Shown one piece after another: positions 17,128 through 26,510 of a DNA stretch of 53,827 bases. Below the pieces are notes generated by a model. That model worked only from the letters and a program-made list of their open reading frames with translations. It had not been told where the DNA came from and searched no databases. Each line of letters starts with the position of its first letter. Position 1 is the stretch's first letter. The stretch is from Parasutterella muris. Its GTDB lineage: Bacteria; Pseudomonadota; Gammaproteobacteria; Burkholderiales; Burkholderiaceae_F. Location: the NCBI RefSeq assembly GCF_009767915.1, contig NZ_WSRP01000018.1, forward strand, positions 1 to 53,827. The letters are read 5' to 3'. The position numbers were made by a program, and so were the translations under genes.

Positions 17128-19035
17128 ATGGCAAAAATCATTGGTATTGACCTTGGAACAACAAACTCCGCGGTTGCGGTCGTTGAAGGCGACAAGGTTC
17201 GAGTAATTGAAAACAGCGAAGGCGCCCGCACAACTCCTTCCGTCGTCGCTTACCTTGAAAAAGAAGTTCTTGTCGGCGCTCCGGCAAAACGTCAGGCTGT
17301 GACCAACCCGGCCAACACGCTTTTCGCGATCAAACGTCTGATCGGCCGCCGCTATGACGATAAGGAAGTCCAGAAGGACATTTCCCTGATGCCGTACAAG
17401 ATTATTAAGGCCGCTAACGGTGACGCCTGGGTTCAGGTTCTCGGCGACAAAGACCTCGCTCCGCAGCAGGTTTCCGCTGAAATTCTCCGCAAGATGAAGA
17501 AGACCGCTGAAGATTATCTCGGCGAAGAAGTCAAAGAAGCGGTTATTACAGTTCCTGCTTACTTCAATGACTCTCAGCGTCAGGCTACTAAGGACGCCGG
17601 CAAGATCGCAGGTTTGGACGTTCGCCGTATCATTAACGAACCGACTGCAGCTGCTCTGGCTTTCGGCCTTGACAAAGGCGGCAAAGGCGACCGAAAGATC
17701 GCTGTGTATGACCTCGGCGGCGGCACATTCGATATCTCCATCATCGACCTGGCTGACGTAGACGGTGAAAAACAGTTCGAAGTACTCTCCACCAACGGCG
17801 ATACATTCCTTGGCGGCGAAGACTTTGACCAGAGAATCGTTGACTACATCATCAAAGAATTCAGGAAGGATACCGGTATTGATCTGAGCACCGACATTTT
17901 GGCTCTGCAGCGTCTGAAGGACGCCGCTGAAAAGGCCAAGATCGAACTGTCGAGCCGTCAGGAAACCGAAATCAACCTTCCTTACATCACAGCCGACGCT
18001 ACCGGTCCGAAACACCTGAATATCACTCTGACTCGCTCTAAGCTCGAAAGCTTGGTTGAAGATCTGATTGAAAGAACCATCGAACCGTGCCGCAAGGCTC
18101 TGAAGGACGCAAACGCCACAACTTCCGATATTTCCGACGTTATTCTCGTTGGCGGCCAGACACGTATGCCGGCTGTTCAGGAAGCTGTAAAGAAGTTCTT
18201 CGGCAAGGATCCTCGCAAGGACGTTAACCCGGATGAAGCTGTCGCTATGGGCGCTGCGATTCAGGGTGCTGTTCTCTCGGGCGACCGCAGCGACGTTCTT
18301 CTGCTCGACGTCACACCGCTTACCCTCGGTATCGAAACTCTGGGCGGCGTGATGACTCCGATGATCAAACGCAACACAACGATCCCGACAAAACACTCTC
18401 AGGTGTTCTCTACAGCTGAAGACAATCAGCCTGCTGTGACCATTAAGGTTTACCAGGGTGAACGTGAAATGGCTGCAGACAACAAGTTGCTCGGTGAATT
18501 CAACCTTGAAGGCATCGCTCCGGCTCCGAGAGGACTGCCGCAGATCGAAGTGACATTCGATATTGACGCTAACGGTATTCTCCACGTTTCCGCTAAGGAT
18601 AAGAACACCGGCAAAGAAAACCAGATCACCATTAAGGCGAACTCCGGTCTGACCGACGCTGACGTGGAAAGAATGGTTGCCGATGCTGAAGCCAACAAGG
18701 AAGAAGACCGCCGCCGCGCTGAACTGGCTCAGGCCCGCAACGCTGCCGACACCAGCATCCATCAGGTTCAGAAGACTCTGAAGGATCTGGGAGACAAGGT
18801 TGACGGTTCTGACCGCGCTGCCTGCGAATCCGCGATTAAAGACCTTGAGGACGCTCTGAAGGGCGAAGACAAGGATCTGATCACAAAACGCACAGACGCT
18901 CTGATGACCGCTGCCCAGAAGATTGGTGAAAAACTCAATCAGCAGCAGGCTCAGCCGGGCGCACAGCAGCAGGGTGCTCAGCAGTCTCAGAAGAAAGATG
19001 ACGACGTCGTCGATGCTGACTTCAAAGAAGTCTAA
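17128..19035 (+). CDS. dnaK: Chaperone DnaK (Hsp70)
   Basis: This 635-residue Hsp70 folds and disaggregates proteins with DnaJ and GrpE. The ATPase domain begins with [16 protein letters not shown] and shows [28 protein letters not shown] and [11 protein letters not shown]. The linker [15 protein letters not shown] leads to the substrate-binding domain, and the protein ends in a Gln-rich tail and [12 protein letters not shown], the usual C-terminal tail for the family. An AGAGGA ribosome-binding site precedes the ATG. Nothing is missing. Confidence 0.98.
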   Translation: MAKIIGIDLGTTNSAVAVVEGDKVRVIENSEGARTTPSVVAYLEKEVLVGAPAKRQAVTNPANTLFAIKRLIGRRYDDKEVQKDISLMPYKIIKAANGDAWVQVLGDKDLAPQQVSAEILRKMKKTAEDYLGEEVKEAVITVPAYFNDSQRQATKDAGKIAGLDVRRIINEPTAAALAFGLDKGGKGDRKIAVYDLGGGTFDISIIDLADVDGEKQFEVLSTNGDTFLGGEDFDQRIVDYIIKEFRKDTGIDLSTDILALQRLKDAAEKAKIELSSRQETEINLPYITADATGPKHLNITLTRSKLESLVEDLIERTIEPCRKALKDANATTSDISDVILVGGQTRMPAVQEAVKKFFGKDPRKDVNPDEAVAMGAAIQGAVLSGDRSDVLLLDVTPLTLGIETLGGVMTPMIKRNTTIPTKHSQVFSTAEDNQPAVTIKVYQGEREMAADNKLLGEFNLEGIAPAPRGLPQIEVTFDIDANGILHVSAKDKNTGKENQITIKANSGLTDADVERMVADAEANKEEDRRRAELAQARNAADTSIHQVQKTLKDLGDKVDGSDRAACESAIKDLEDALKGEDKDLITKRTDALMTAAQKIGEKLNQQQAQPGAQQQGAQQSQKKDDDVVDADFKEV

Positions 19036-19084
19036 TCAGTCATCTGACGCTGATCAGTAAAAGAGCGTTAAGCTTTGACACAAA

Positions 19085-19118
19085 AATAGGGTCGCCTTTG
19101 AAAAAGGGCGGCCCTATT
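19085..19118 (+). terminator. Hairpin between dnaK and dnaJ
   Basis: AATAGGGTCGCC and GGCGGCCCTATT form a 12-bp stem with one T-G pair and a 10-base loop. The downstream sequence (GAATAATTGATTTATT) is AT-rich but not a clean T-tract. It therefore looks like a partial terminator or a mRNA processing/stability element that would make dnaK more abundant than dnaJ. Confidence 0.5.
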
Positions 19119-19176
19119 GAATAATTGATTTATTAAACTCTAGGGTTATCACTAGATTCACGAAACAACGAAAAGT

Positions 19177-20325
19177 ATGGCTGAAGAGGAACTTGATTAC
19201 TACGAGGTTCTTGGCGTAGAGCGGACTGCAACTCAGGAAGAGATTAAGAAGGGCTATCGCCGTATGGCGATGAAGTACCACCCTGACCGCAATAAGGGAG
19301 ACAAGAGCGCTGAAGAAAAATTCAAGCAGGTTGGAGAAGCATATTCCGTACTCGGAGACGAGCAGAAGCGCGCTGCCTACGATCGCTATGGCCGTTCAGC
19401 CTTTGAGTCCGGCGGTGCCGGCGGATTTGGCGGAGGGTTCGGCTCCTTCGATCCGTCGCAGTTTGGTGAATTCAGTGATATTTTCGCGGAGATTTTCGGT
19501 GCTCGCGCGGGCGGCAGAGCCGGCGGCAACAAGCAGATGTTCCGAGGTGAGGATCTGGTTTATGACCTGGATATCACGCTTGAGCAGGCCTCCGAAGGTC
19601 TCAAGACAAAGATCAAGGTTCCCTCTTGGTCCAAGTGCGAAGCATGCGAGGGGACCGGAGCGGAAAAGGGCACGCATCCTGAAACCTGCCCGACCTGCCA
19701 CGGAAGCGGCTTTGTTCGCGCCGGTCAGGGCTTCTTCCAGATTCAGCAGACTTGCCCGCGCTGTCACGGCACCGGCAAGATTATTCGCCACCCCTGCAAG
19801 GTTTGCGGGGGCACCGGTATGAAAGAAGAGAGAAAGGAAATTGAAATTTCGATTCCTGCAGGTGTGGACGACGGCAACCGTATGCGCATTTCCGGCCGCG
19901 GCGCGCCCGGACAGAACGGCGGCCCCGCCGGCGACCTTTATGTCCGCATCCATGTGAAGAGACACGATCTCTTTGAACGTGACGGACAGGACCTGCACAT
20001 CGAGATGCCGATGAGCTTCACGATGGCGGCTTTGGGCGGCGAGCTTGAAGTGCCGACGCTCACCGGAAAAGTCAAACTCAGAATTCCGGAGGGCACTCAG
20101 ACGGGACGCACATTCCGTCTGAAAGGACACGGCATTGTTGGCCTGCGTACCACAGACAAGGGCGACTTGTACGTGCACACCAATGTCGAAGTTCCGGTCA
20201 ATATGACGGCAAAACAGAAGGAGCTGCTGCAGCAGTTTGAAGAATCATTGCTTGGCAGCAAGCGAAGCCATCATGCGCCGGAGAAACAGGGTTTCTTCGA
20301 TAAACTCGGCAAACTCTTTCAATAA
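19177..20325 (+). CDS. dnaJ: Chaperone DnaJ (Hsp40)
   Basis: This type I J-protein of 382 residues stimulates DnaK ATPase and delivers clients. It has a J domain with HPD at 35-37, a Gly/Phe-rich linker (about 76-100), four CxxCxGxG zinc repeats ([32 protein letters not shown]) and C-terminal peptide-binding domains. It lies downstream of dnaK in the same direction, after a hairpin. Confidence 0.97.
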   Translation: MAEEELDYYEVLGVERTATQEEIKKGYRRMAMKYHPDRNKGDKSAEEKFKQVGEAYSVLGDEQKRAAYDRYGRSAFESGGAGGFGGGFGSFDPSQFGEFSDIFAEIFGARAGGRAGGNKQMFRGEDLVYDLDITLEQASEGLKTKIKVPSWSKCEACEGTGAEKGTHPETCPTCHGSGFVRAGQGFFQIQQTCPRCHGTGKIIRHPCKVCGGTGMKEERKEIEISIPAGVDDGNRMRISGRGAPGQNGGPAGDLYVRIHVKRHDLFERDGQDLHIEMPMSFTMAALGGELEVPTLTGKVKLRIPEGTQTGRTFRLKGHGIVGLRTTDKGDLYVHTNVEVPVNMTAKQKELLQQFEESLLGSKRSHHAPEKQGFFDKLGKLFQ

Positions 20326-20338
20326 ACGCTAGTGTTTC

Positions 20339-20362
20339 GGCTCTCTTAGGAGAGCCTTTTTT
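20339..20362 (+). terminator. Terminator after dnaJ
   Basis: GGCTCTC and GAGAGCC form a 7-bp stem with a 4-base loop followed by TTTTTT. The next start codon (truC) comes only 3 bases after the T-tract, and the sole AGGAG available as its ribosome-binding site lies in the loop and 3' arm of this hairpin. Confidence 0.85.
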
Positions 20363-20365
20363 CTT

Positions 20366-21097
20366 ATGTGCACTGATCAAAAACCGCTCTTGAAGGTCCT
20401 ATATCAGGACGACTGCCTTGCGGTTGTCTCAAAGCCGGAGAAGCTGCTGACGCACCGCACGGAGATCGCCAACGGAGACCAATATTTCGCGCTGCAGCTT
20501 GCGCGGGATTTGTTTGGGAAACGGGTCTGGCCGCTCTACCGACTGGATCGGGGCACTTCCGGCGCCTTGATGTTCGCCTTTGATCCGCAGACTGTTTCAG
20601 CGCTCGCTCAGCAGACGCATGAGACGTTTCAGAAGCAGTATTTTGCGATTGTGCGAGGCACTTCCGAAAAAACAATGCTGATTGATCACGCGCTGAAGCC
20701 GCCCGTGGACCCGTATCTTCGTGTTCAGAAAACTGAAGCGCAGGAGGCGAAGACGCTTTTGACAACGCTTGCGAGCGCAGAAGTCCCGGTTTCAAGCGGC
20801 AAATACGAAACCACGCGGCTTTCATTGGTGAAACTTGAACTTTTGACCGGGCGGCGACATCAGATTCGACGTCATATGAAATTTATTGCGCATCCGATTA
20901 TCGGTGATGCGACATACGGTAAAGGTCCTCTGAATCGCGCTCTTGCAGAGTATTTCGGAAGGGATCGACTGTATCTTCACTGCTGCGGGATTTCATTTCT
21001 GCACCCGCGGACCGGAACGCGTGTCAGCATTACCGATCGTCTTGACGGAGACTTTGCTGAAACGGTAAAACAGCTTAGGTGGGTAAACTACATTTAA
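20366..21097 (+). CDS. truC: tRNA pseudouridine synthase TruC-like (RluA family)
   Basis: This 243-residue pseudouridine synthase carries the RluA-family catalytic motif YRLDRGTSG with nucleophile D61. The N-terminus LLKVLYQDDCLAVVSKPEKLLTHR and the RRHQIRRHMKFIAHPIIGD segment resemble TruC, which modifies U65 of tRNA. No S4 domain is present, consistent with TruC. The assignment within the RluA family is probable, not certain. The start codon sits directly behind the dnaJ terminator, so expression may come from readthrough or an unseen promoter inside dnaJ. Confidence 0.8.
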   Translation: MCTDQKPLLKVLYQDDCLAVVSKPEKLLTHRTEIANGDQYFALQLARDLFGKRVWPLYRLDRGTSGALMFAFDPQTVSALAQQTHETFQKQYFAIVRGTSEKTMLIDHALKPPVDPYLRVQKTEAQEAKTLLTTLASAEVPVSSGKYETTRLSLVKLELLTGRRHQIRRHMKFIAHPIIGDATYGKGPLNRALAEYFGRDRLYLHCCGISFLHPRTGTRVSITDRLDGDFAETVKQLRWVNYI

Positions 21098-21319
21098 ACC
21101 ATACTTAAAAATCTTTCTTCTTTATATTTATATTGACTCGTTTGATAGAATATTCGGCTGTTTTGAGATAACTCTGAGAGATTCTTTAATTTAACCGATA
21201 ACAGTCGAATTTGAGCGAAGAAACGAGAATTAATCCCTATTTAGATATAAAAATAGGGAAATATTCTATTTTCGACGTTTGATTCGTTATACTGAATGAG
21301 CGATAGGGAGAATGATTTT

Positions 21320-22108
21320 ATGAAACACAAGAAGGTAGTAACCGCCGTTCTGGTCAGCTCGCTTGCAGCCGTGACCCTGACATTTGCCGGCTTGTCCGAA
21401 GCTCGTTCTCTTCAGGAAATTAAAGCGTCGGGCGAACTGCGTGTCGGTTCAACCGGCGATTACAAACCGATGAGCTACCTCAACAAAGAAACCGGAAAAT
21501 ATGAAGGCTTTGACGCCGAGATGGCAGATTCTCTTGCCAAGTACCTTGGCGTGAAACTGGTCTATGTTCCGACAAGCTGGCGTACGCTGCAGGATGATAC
21601 TCAGGCCGACAAATTTGACGTCGCGATGAGCGGTATTACTGTGACAGACGCGCGAAAGAAAGTCATGACTATGTCCGACGGTTATCTGACGTTTGGCAAG
21701 ACAGTGCTTGTCACCAAGACGAAAGCCGACAAGATTCGCGGTCTGGATGACATCAATAAGCCGACGGTTCGCGTGATGTACAACCCAGGCGGAACGAATG
21801 AGAAGTTCGCCAAAGAAATGACACCGAAGGCCGAACTCATTATGTATGAGCATAATGCGGAGATTCCAGGCCTGGTCGGCGAAGGCAAAGCCGACGTCAT
21901 GATTACCGAGACGATGGAAGCTCGTCGCTATGTCAAAGATAATCCCAAGCTTGCCGCACCTCTGGTTGACAAACCCTTTACCGAGAACCACTTCGGCGTT
22001 CTGATGAAACAGGGTTATCCGCACCTGGAAGCCAGCGTTAACGACTGGATGAAGAAGATCAAAGCAGACGGAACCATGGACAACTGGGAAAACAAGTACA
22101 TCAAGTAA
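21320..22108 (+). CDS. Periplasmic solute-binding fold protein, cyclohexadienyl dehydratase (PheC)-like
   Basis: A secreted protein of about 262 residues with a Sec signal peptide (cleavage probably near SEARS) and an SBP_bac_3 fold. Its sequence tracks PheC, the periplasmic arogenate/prephenate dehydratase that evolved from amino-acid-binding proteins. Shared features are STGDYKPMSYL, FDAEMADSLAKYLG, VYVPTSW, FDVAMSGITVT, NPGGTNEKFA and MITETMEARRY, the last containing the Glu equivalent to the PheC catalytic acid. It has no transporter genes beside it, which favours an enzyme or orphan receptor. An amino-acid-binding role remains possible. AGGGAG precedes the ATG, which is 8 codons inside the open frame. 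Confidence 0.75.
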   Translation: MKHKKVVTAVLVSSLAAVTLTFAGLSEARSLQEIKASGELRVGSTGDYKPMSYLNKETGKYEGFDAEMADSLAKYLGVKLVYVPTSWRTLQDDTQADKFDVAMSGITVTDARKKVMTMSDGYLTFGKTVLVTKTKADKIRGLDDINKPTVRVMYNPGGTNEKFAKEMTPKAELIMYEHNAEIPGLVGEGKADVMITETMEARRYVKDNPKLAAPLVDKPFTENHFGVLMKQGYPHLEASVNDWMKKIKADGTMDNWENKYIK

Positions 22109-22127
22109 ACTGCTTTGATTCATAAGC

Positions 22128-22152
22128 AAAAGGCGCCGAATCGGCGCCTTTT
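22128..22152. terminator. Bidirectional terminator
   Basis: AAAAGGCGCCGA/TCGGCGCCTTTT is a near-perfect palindrome with A and T runs on opposite sides. It serves both the PheC-like gene and the convergent RND pump gene. Confidence 0.9.
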
Positions 22153-22162
22153 GCGTTAGTTC

Positions 22163-25100
22163 TTATTGACGTCTCTTTGAATTCTTGGCAACAAACCAGG
22201 TAAAGAAGACCGGGATGAAGATTGTCGCGATAAAGGTGGCCGCAATCATGCCGCCCAATACGCCGGTACCCATGGACTGACGGGCGGCAGCGCCCGCGCC
22301 TGTCGCCGTGGCAAGCGGAATCACGCCGAGAATGAAGGCGAGCGACGTCATCACAATCGGGCGTAAACGCAGCTTGGCGGCTTCCAGAGCTGCGTCTTTA
22401 AGCGCCAGACCTTCCTCAAGCTTCTGAGCCGCAAATTCCACAATCAGAATGGCGTTCTTCGCGGTCAGACCGACAAGGACCAGCAGACCGATCTGGAAGT
22501 AAATGTCGTTGGTGAATCCTCGGAAATAAATCGCGATTAAGGCGCCGAGAATAGCGTAAGGCACCGCAAGCACGACTGCGATCGGCAGCGACCAGCGTTC
22601 AAACTGCGCGGCAAGAATCAGGAACACGATAATCAGACCGAATGCAAAGGCGTAGGCCGATGTGGTACCGATGCGTTTTTCGTGGAAGGCCTGACCGGTC
22701 CAGTCGACGTAGTAGCCGTCCGGAAGTTCCTCCGCGCTTTGTTCAACCGCGCGGATCATGTCGCCCGTCGAATAGCCGTGCGCCGCGTTCGCGGTCATAG
22801 AGGCGGCAAGGAAGCCGTTTTCTCGTTTCAGAGACTCAGGTCCGGAAATACGGGTAATGTGGGTCAGAGAGGAGAGCGGCACCATTTTTCCGGAGTCGGA
22901 GCGAACATAGAGTTCACCGATGGATTCGGGTGTCATGCGGAACTGATCGTCCGCCTGAATAATGACTCGGAAAATCTTGCCGATACGCGTGAAGTCATTC
23001 ACGTATTTACTGCCCATGAAGTATCCGATCGTGTTGTAGACGTCGGAAATCGCAACGCCCATGGCAAGTGCTTTGGCTTCGTCAACCGTGAGATAAAGCT
23101 GAGGCGCGTCTGCCTGGAACATGGCTCGGCTTGAAGAAATCTCCGGCAGGATTTCAAGCTTTTCCTTGAACTCCTGAGAGACCTGCTGCAGCTGGATCGG
23201 ATCGTCCGATTCGCGGGACTGGATGTAAAAATCCAAGCCGCCCGAACGTCCTAAACCGCGGATCGGAGGCGGATTGACCGACTGACCGACAAGGTCGGTT
23301 CTCTTGTTGAGCAGTTTCTGGATTTTCTGTCGAACCTCTTCTGCAGTCTCGGTGCGCTCTTCCCAAGGCTTGAGCTGTACAACCATGGAAGCCGCGTTGG
23401 ACTTGGTGTCGTTTGCGACCGTGTCATTGGCGACCAGAGCGGTTACGTTATCGACAGACTCCAGATCTCGAATTTCTTTATTTAACTCCGTAACCGCTTT
23501 GCCGGTGCGGACCAAAGAAGAGCCTTCGGGCAGCTGCATGGAAACACGAAGCAGACCTTGGTCTTCGCGCGGAACAAATGAGGTCGGGATAATATCCATG
23601 AGTTTCCAGCATCCCACAAGAACGACAGCCAGAAGTACTGCGGTAATCCAGCGGTTGTTCAGATTAAAGTGCACGCCCCGGATGAAGAATTCCCGGAAAT
23701 GATCAAACCCAAGATTAAACAGCTTGAAGACCGCCATCTTCTTTTCATTCTTGCGCAGCAGAATGGCACAGAGGGCGGGAGTCAGCGTCAGGGCGACAAA
23801 GCCCGAAAGAATAACCGAGATACCGATGGTGACTGCAAACTGACGATAAAGTTCGCCCGCGATGCCGCCGAGGAAGGCGACCGGCGTAAATACCGTCGTC
23901 AGCACGAGTACGATTGCGATCAGCGCGCTGCCGACTTCTTTCATGGCTTTCTGAGACGCTTCATACGGATCAAGATCATCGTCTGACATGATTCGTTCGA
24001 TGTTTTCAAGTACCACAATCGCATCGTCGACGACGATACCGATGGCGAGCGTCATTGCAAACAACGTCAGGGTATTGATCGAGAAGTTCAGAACCCAGAG
24101 ACCCGCCATTGTGCCGATCAGCGATACGGGAACTGCCAGCATCGGAATGAGTGTCGCGCGCCAGCTCTGCAGGAAAACAAACACGACGATGAGCACCAGG
24201 AGTCCCGCCTCAAAGAGTGTATGAAGGACTTCATTCAGCGCGGCTTCAACAAATCGTGAGTTGTCGTCTGTGATGACATAGGCCAGGTCATCCGGAAAGT
24301 GCTGAGAGAGTTCGGTCAGACGTTTTTTTACATCAATCGCGGTCTGCATGGCGTTGGCGCCGGACTGCAGATAAACCGCGAATGTGATTGAAGGTCTTTC
24401 GTTCAGCTGGTTGTACGCTTCATAGCTGCGGTTGCCGACTTCCACGCGCGCAATATCTCGGATGCGTACGATACCGTCAGCGCCCTTGGATCGAACGGTA
24501 ATATTGCCGAACTCGTCCGGTGTGAGAAGTTGTCCCTTGGTGCGGATGGTATAGACGAGCTGCTGTTCTTCAGGGGTCGGCGCAACACCGACTTTACCAG
24601 TCGCATACTGGTAGTTCTGTTCCTCAATCGCTTTTCTGACGTCGATTGCTGTGACGCCGAGTTTGGCCATTTTCTTCGGGTCAAGCCAGATACGCATCGC
24701 GCTCTGCGAGTTGCCGAAGACTTCCGCGTCTCCGACACCGTGCACGCGTTTAATCGCGTCAATAACGTTCTGATTGACGTAGTCGGCCAGCTGAATCGGT
24801 TTATATTTGCCGTTCGGAGAGTAAAACGGCACCAGCATCAGTGTCTCTTCGCTTCGTTTGCGAACGTTGACGCCGTTCTGACGAACCGAGTCGGGAAGCC
24901 TGCGTTCAGCGGACCGAACTCGGTTGTTGATTTCAAGCATCGCATCGTTCGGGTTGGTCCCCACTTCGAACGTGCAGGTAATGCGGACCATACCGTTGGA
25001 GCGGATGGCGGTTTCATAGTAGAGCAACCCGTCAATACCGGAGAGCTGATCTTCGATCGGAGCCGCGACCGTCTTTGCCAGAGTTTCGGCATCCGCGCCC

Positions 25101-25252
25101 TCATAAGAGGCGGTCACGAAAACAGTCGGCGGAGTAATTTCCGGATACTGCGAAATCGGAAGTGCACGCCAGGCTAAAAGACCCGCGATGACGATAAGGA
25201 TGGATAAGACCGAAGCGAAGATGGGACGTTTGATACAAAATTGCGAAAGCAT
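22163..25252 (-). CDS. RND multidrug efflux pump, inner-membrane subunit (AcrB/MexB family)
   Basis: A proton-driven drug exporter of the HAE1 family, 1,029 residues, full length. The N-terminus (MLSQFCIKRPIFASVLSI), the paired Asp of the proton relay in IGIVVDDAIVVLENIER, the GGIAGELYRQF segment and the final FTWFVAKNSKRR are all typical. It lies 33 bases downstream of the adaptor gene. No outer-membrane factor or TetR-type repressor gene accompanies it, so it must share a TolC-like channel encoded elsewhere. Confidence 0.93.
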   Translation of the reverse strand: MLSQFCIKRPIFASVLSILIVIAGLLAWRALPISQYPEITPPTVFVTASYEGADAETLAKTVAAPIEDQLSGIDGLLYYETAIRSNGMVRITCTFEVGTNPNDAMLEINNRVRSAERRLPDSVRQNGVNVRKRSEETLMLVPFYSPNGKYKPIQLADYVNQNVIDAIKRVHGVGDAEVFGNSQSAMRIWLDPKKMAKLGVTAIDVRKAIEEQNYQYATGKVGVAPTPEEQQLVYTIRTKGQLLTPDEFGNITVRSKGADGIVRIRDIARVEVGNRSYEAYNQLNERPSITFAVYLQSGANAMQTAIDVKKRLTELSQHFPDDLAYVITDDNSRFVEAALNEVLHTLFEAGLLVLIVVFVFLQSWRATLIPMLAVPVSLIGTMAGLWVLNFSINTLTLFAMTLAIGIVVDDAIVVLENIERIMSDDDLDPYEASQKAMKEVGSALIAIVLVLTTVFTPVAFLGGIAGELYRQFAVTIGISVILSGFVALTLTPALCAILLRKNEKKMAVFKLFNLGFDHFREFFIRGVHFNLNNRWITAVLLAVVLVGCWKLMDIIPTSFVPREDQGLLRVSMQLPEGSSLVRTGKAVTELNKEIRDLESVDNVTALVANDTVANDTKSNAASMVVQLKPWEERTETAEEVRQKIQKLLNKRTDLVGQSVNPPPIRGLGRSGGLDFYIQSRESDDPIQLQQVSQEFKEKLEILPEISSSRAMFQADAPQLYLTVDEAKALAMGVAISDVYNTIGYFMGSKYVNDFTRIGKIFRVIIQADDQFRMTPESIGELYVRSDSGKMVPLSSLTHITRISGPESLKRENGFLAASMTANAAHGYSTGDMIRAVEQSAEELPDGYYVDWTGQAFHEKRIGTTSAYAFAFGLIIVFLILAAQFERWSLPIAVVLAVPYAILGALIAIYFRGFTNDIYFQIGLLVLVGLTAKNAILIVEFAAQKLEEGLALKDAALEAAKLRLRPIVMTSLAFILGVIPLATATGAGAAARQSMGTGVLGGMIAATFIATIFIPVFFTWFVAKNSKRRQ

Positions 25253-25285
25253 GAACTTCTCTCCGAGGGATTTTGAACGCGGGTT

Positions 25286-26386
25286 TTATTTTTTCTGAGC
25301 CGCTTCTTTTTTATTGACGGCGGCTTTATCTCGAAGTTTCTGTATCTGGTCAATAATTACTTCGTCTCCGTCATTCAGGCCGGATGTGATAATCCAGTCA
25401 GTACCCTGCCAGCGGCCAACCGTAACCGGTCTCTGACGCGCTTTTCCGTCACTGTAGACATAAACGCTGTAGGTGCCGTCCGAAAGCTGTCGAACCGCGC
25501 TCTGAGGAACGAGAAAGACGCCGTCCTGTTCACCGAGCGTGAGATGAACTGTGACGTATTGTCCCGGAAGTAAACCGCTGCTTTGCGGAATCACAGCGCT
25601 TAGAGAACGCGCACCGGTTTCCGGGTCGATCTGCGTGGCGGTGAATTCAATAACGGCCGGTGTCTCCTGCCCGTTTCTGTCATCAACGACAGAAACCGGA
25701 GAATGATCATTCACGGAGTATCCGTGCAGATCGTTGTCACTCAGAGAGAATCGAACTTTAAGCAAATTGTCCTGTGTGATATCGGTAAGCGCAGTGGAGT
25801 TAGCGCTTACTAACGCACCCGGATTCACTAAGGCTCGGCCTGCAATACCGTCGACAGGGGCCTTAACCTCTGTATATCCAAGCGTGATTTCCGCCTCTCT
25901 TTGTTTGGCCTGAGCCGCCTGCAGATTCGCTTTGCACAAAGCGAGTTCGCTGACAGCGTCGGTATATTCCTTCTCGCTGACCGCTTCCGATTTATGCAGC
26001 TTGGTGTAGCGGGCGGCTTCTCGAGAAGCCTTTGCTAGACTGACCTCAGCCTGAGCAACCGCGGCTTTTGCGCTTTGCAGCGCGGCATCAAAGGGTGCCG
26101 GATCAATCATGAAGAGTTTGTCGCCTTTTTTTACGAGCGCGCCTTCCGTATAGTCTCTGGAAATAATCGGCCCGGTTACCTGAGGATAAACAATCACGGC
26201 CTGCTGACCTTCCGTCTGGCCGAAAAGATCGACGACATAGGGCTGGCTGCCTGAGACTGCCGTGAGCGTGGTCACGGTCAGCTGAGTCTGCTTAGGGGCA
26301 CTCGCTTTTTTTTCTCCGCAGCCGCCGAGCGCGAACAGAACGGCTAGGGAACAAAGAATGATTGAGGTCGGCTTGAGAAAATGCAT
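25286..26386 (-). CDS. RND efflux periplasmic adaptor lipoprotein (AcrA/MexA family)
   Basis: This 366-residue membrane fusion protein bridges the RND pump to an outer-membrane channel. The signal peptide ends in lipobox LGGC (Cys near residue 23). It is followed by the lipoyl/barrel segments, a coiled-coil hairpin (AKAAVAQAEVSLAKASREAARYTKL region) and VKAPVDGIAGRALVNPGALV, typical of the family. The first gene of the two-gene pump operon. Confidence 0.93.
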   Translation of the reverse strand: MHFLKPTSIILCSLAVLFALGGCGEKKASAPKQTQLTVTTLTAVSGSQPYVVDLFGQTEGQQAVIVYPQVTGPIISRDYTEGALVKKGDKLFMIDPAPFDAALQSAKAAVAQAEVSLAKASREAARYTKLHKSEAVSEKEYTDAVSELALCKANLQAAQAKQREAEITLGYTEVKAPVDGIAGRALVNPGALVSANSTALTDITQDNLLKVRFSLSDNDLHGYSVNDHSPVSVVDDRNGQETPAVIEFTATQIDPETGARSLSAVIPQSSGLLPGQYVTVHLTLGEQDGVFLVPQSAVRQLSDGTYSVYVYSDGKARQRPVTVGRWQGTDWIITSGLNDGDEVIIDQIQKLRDKAAVNKKEAAQKK

Positions 26387-26510
26387 TTTTTATTTCGGAT
26401 CCATCCTGATAGTTTAAAGATAACCGAAAGCCGTAGAACTTTGTACTGAAGCTCTCGGGATATCCCCAACAACATTCTGAAATATAAACATTATTTTTCA
26501 AAAAAATCGC

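Noticed and set aside
17068-18762. Long open frame (564 codons) antisense to dnaK
   Set aside because: It mirrors dnaK codon bias, has no family resemblance or start signal, and dnaK is unmistakable on the other strand.
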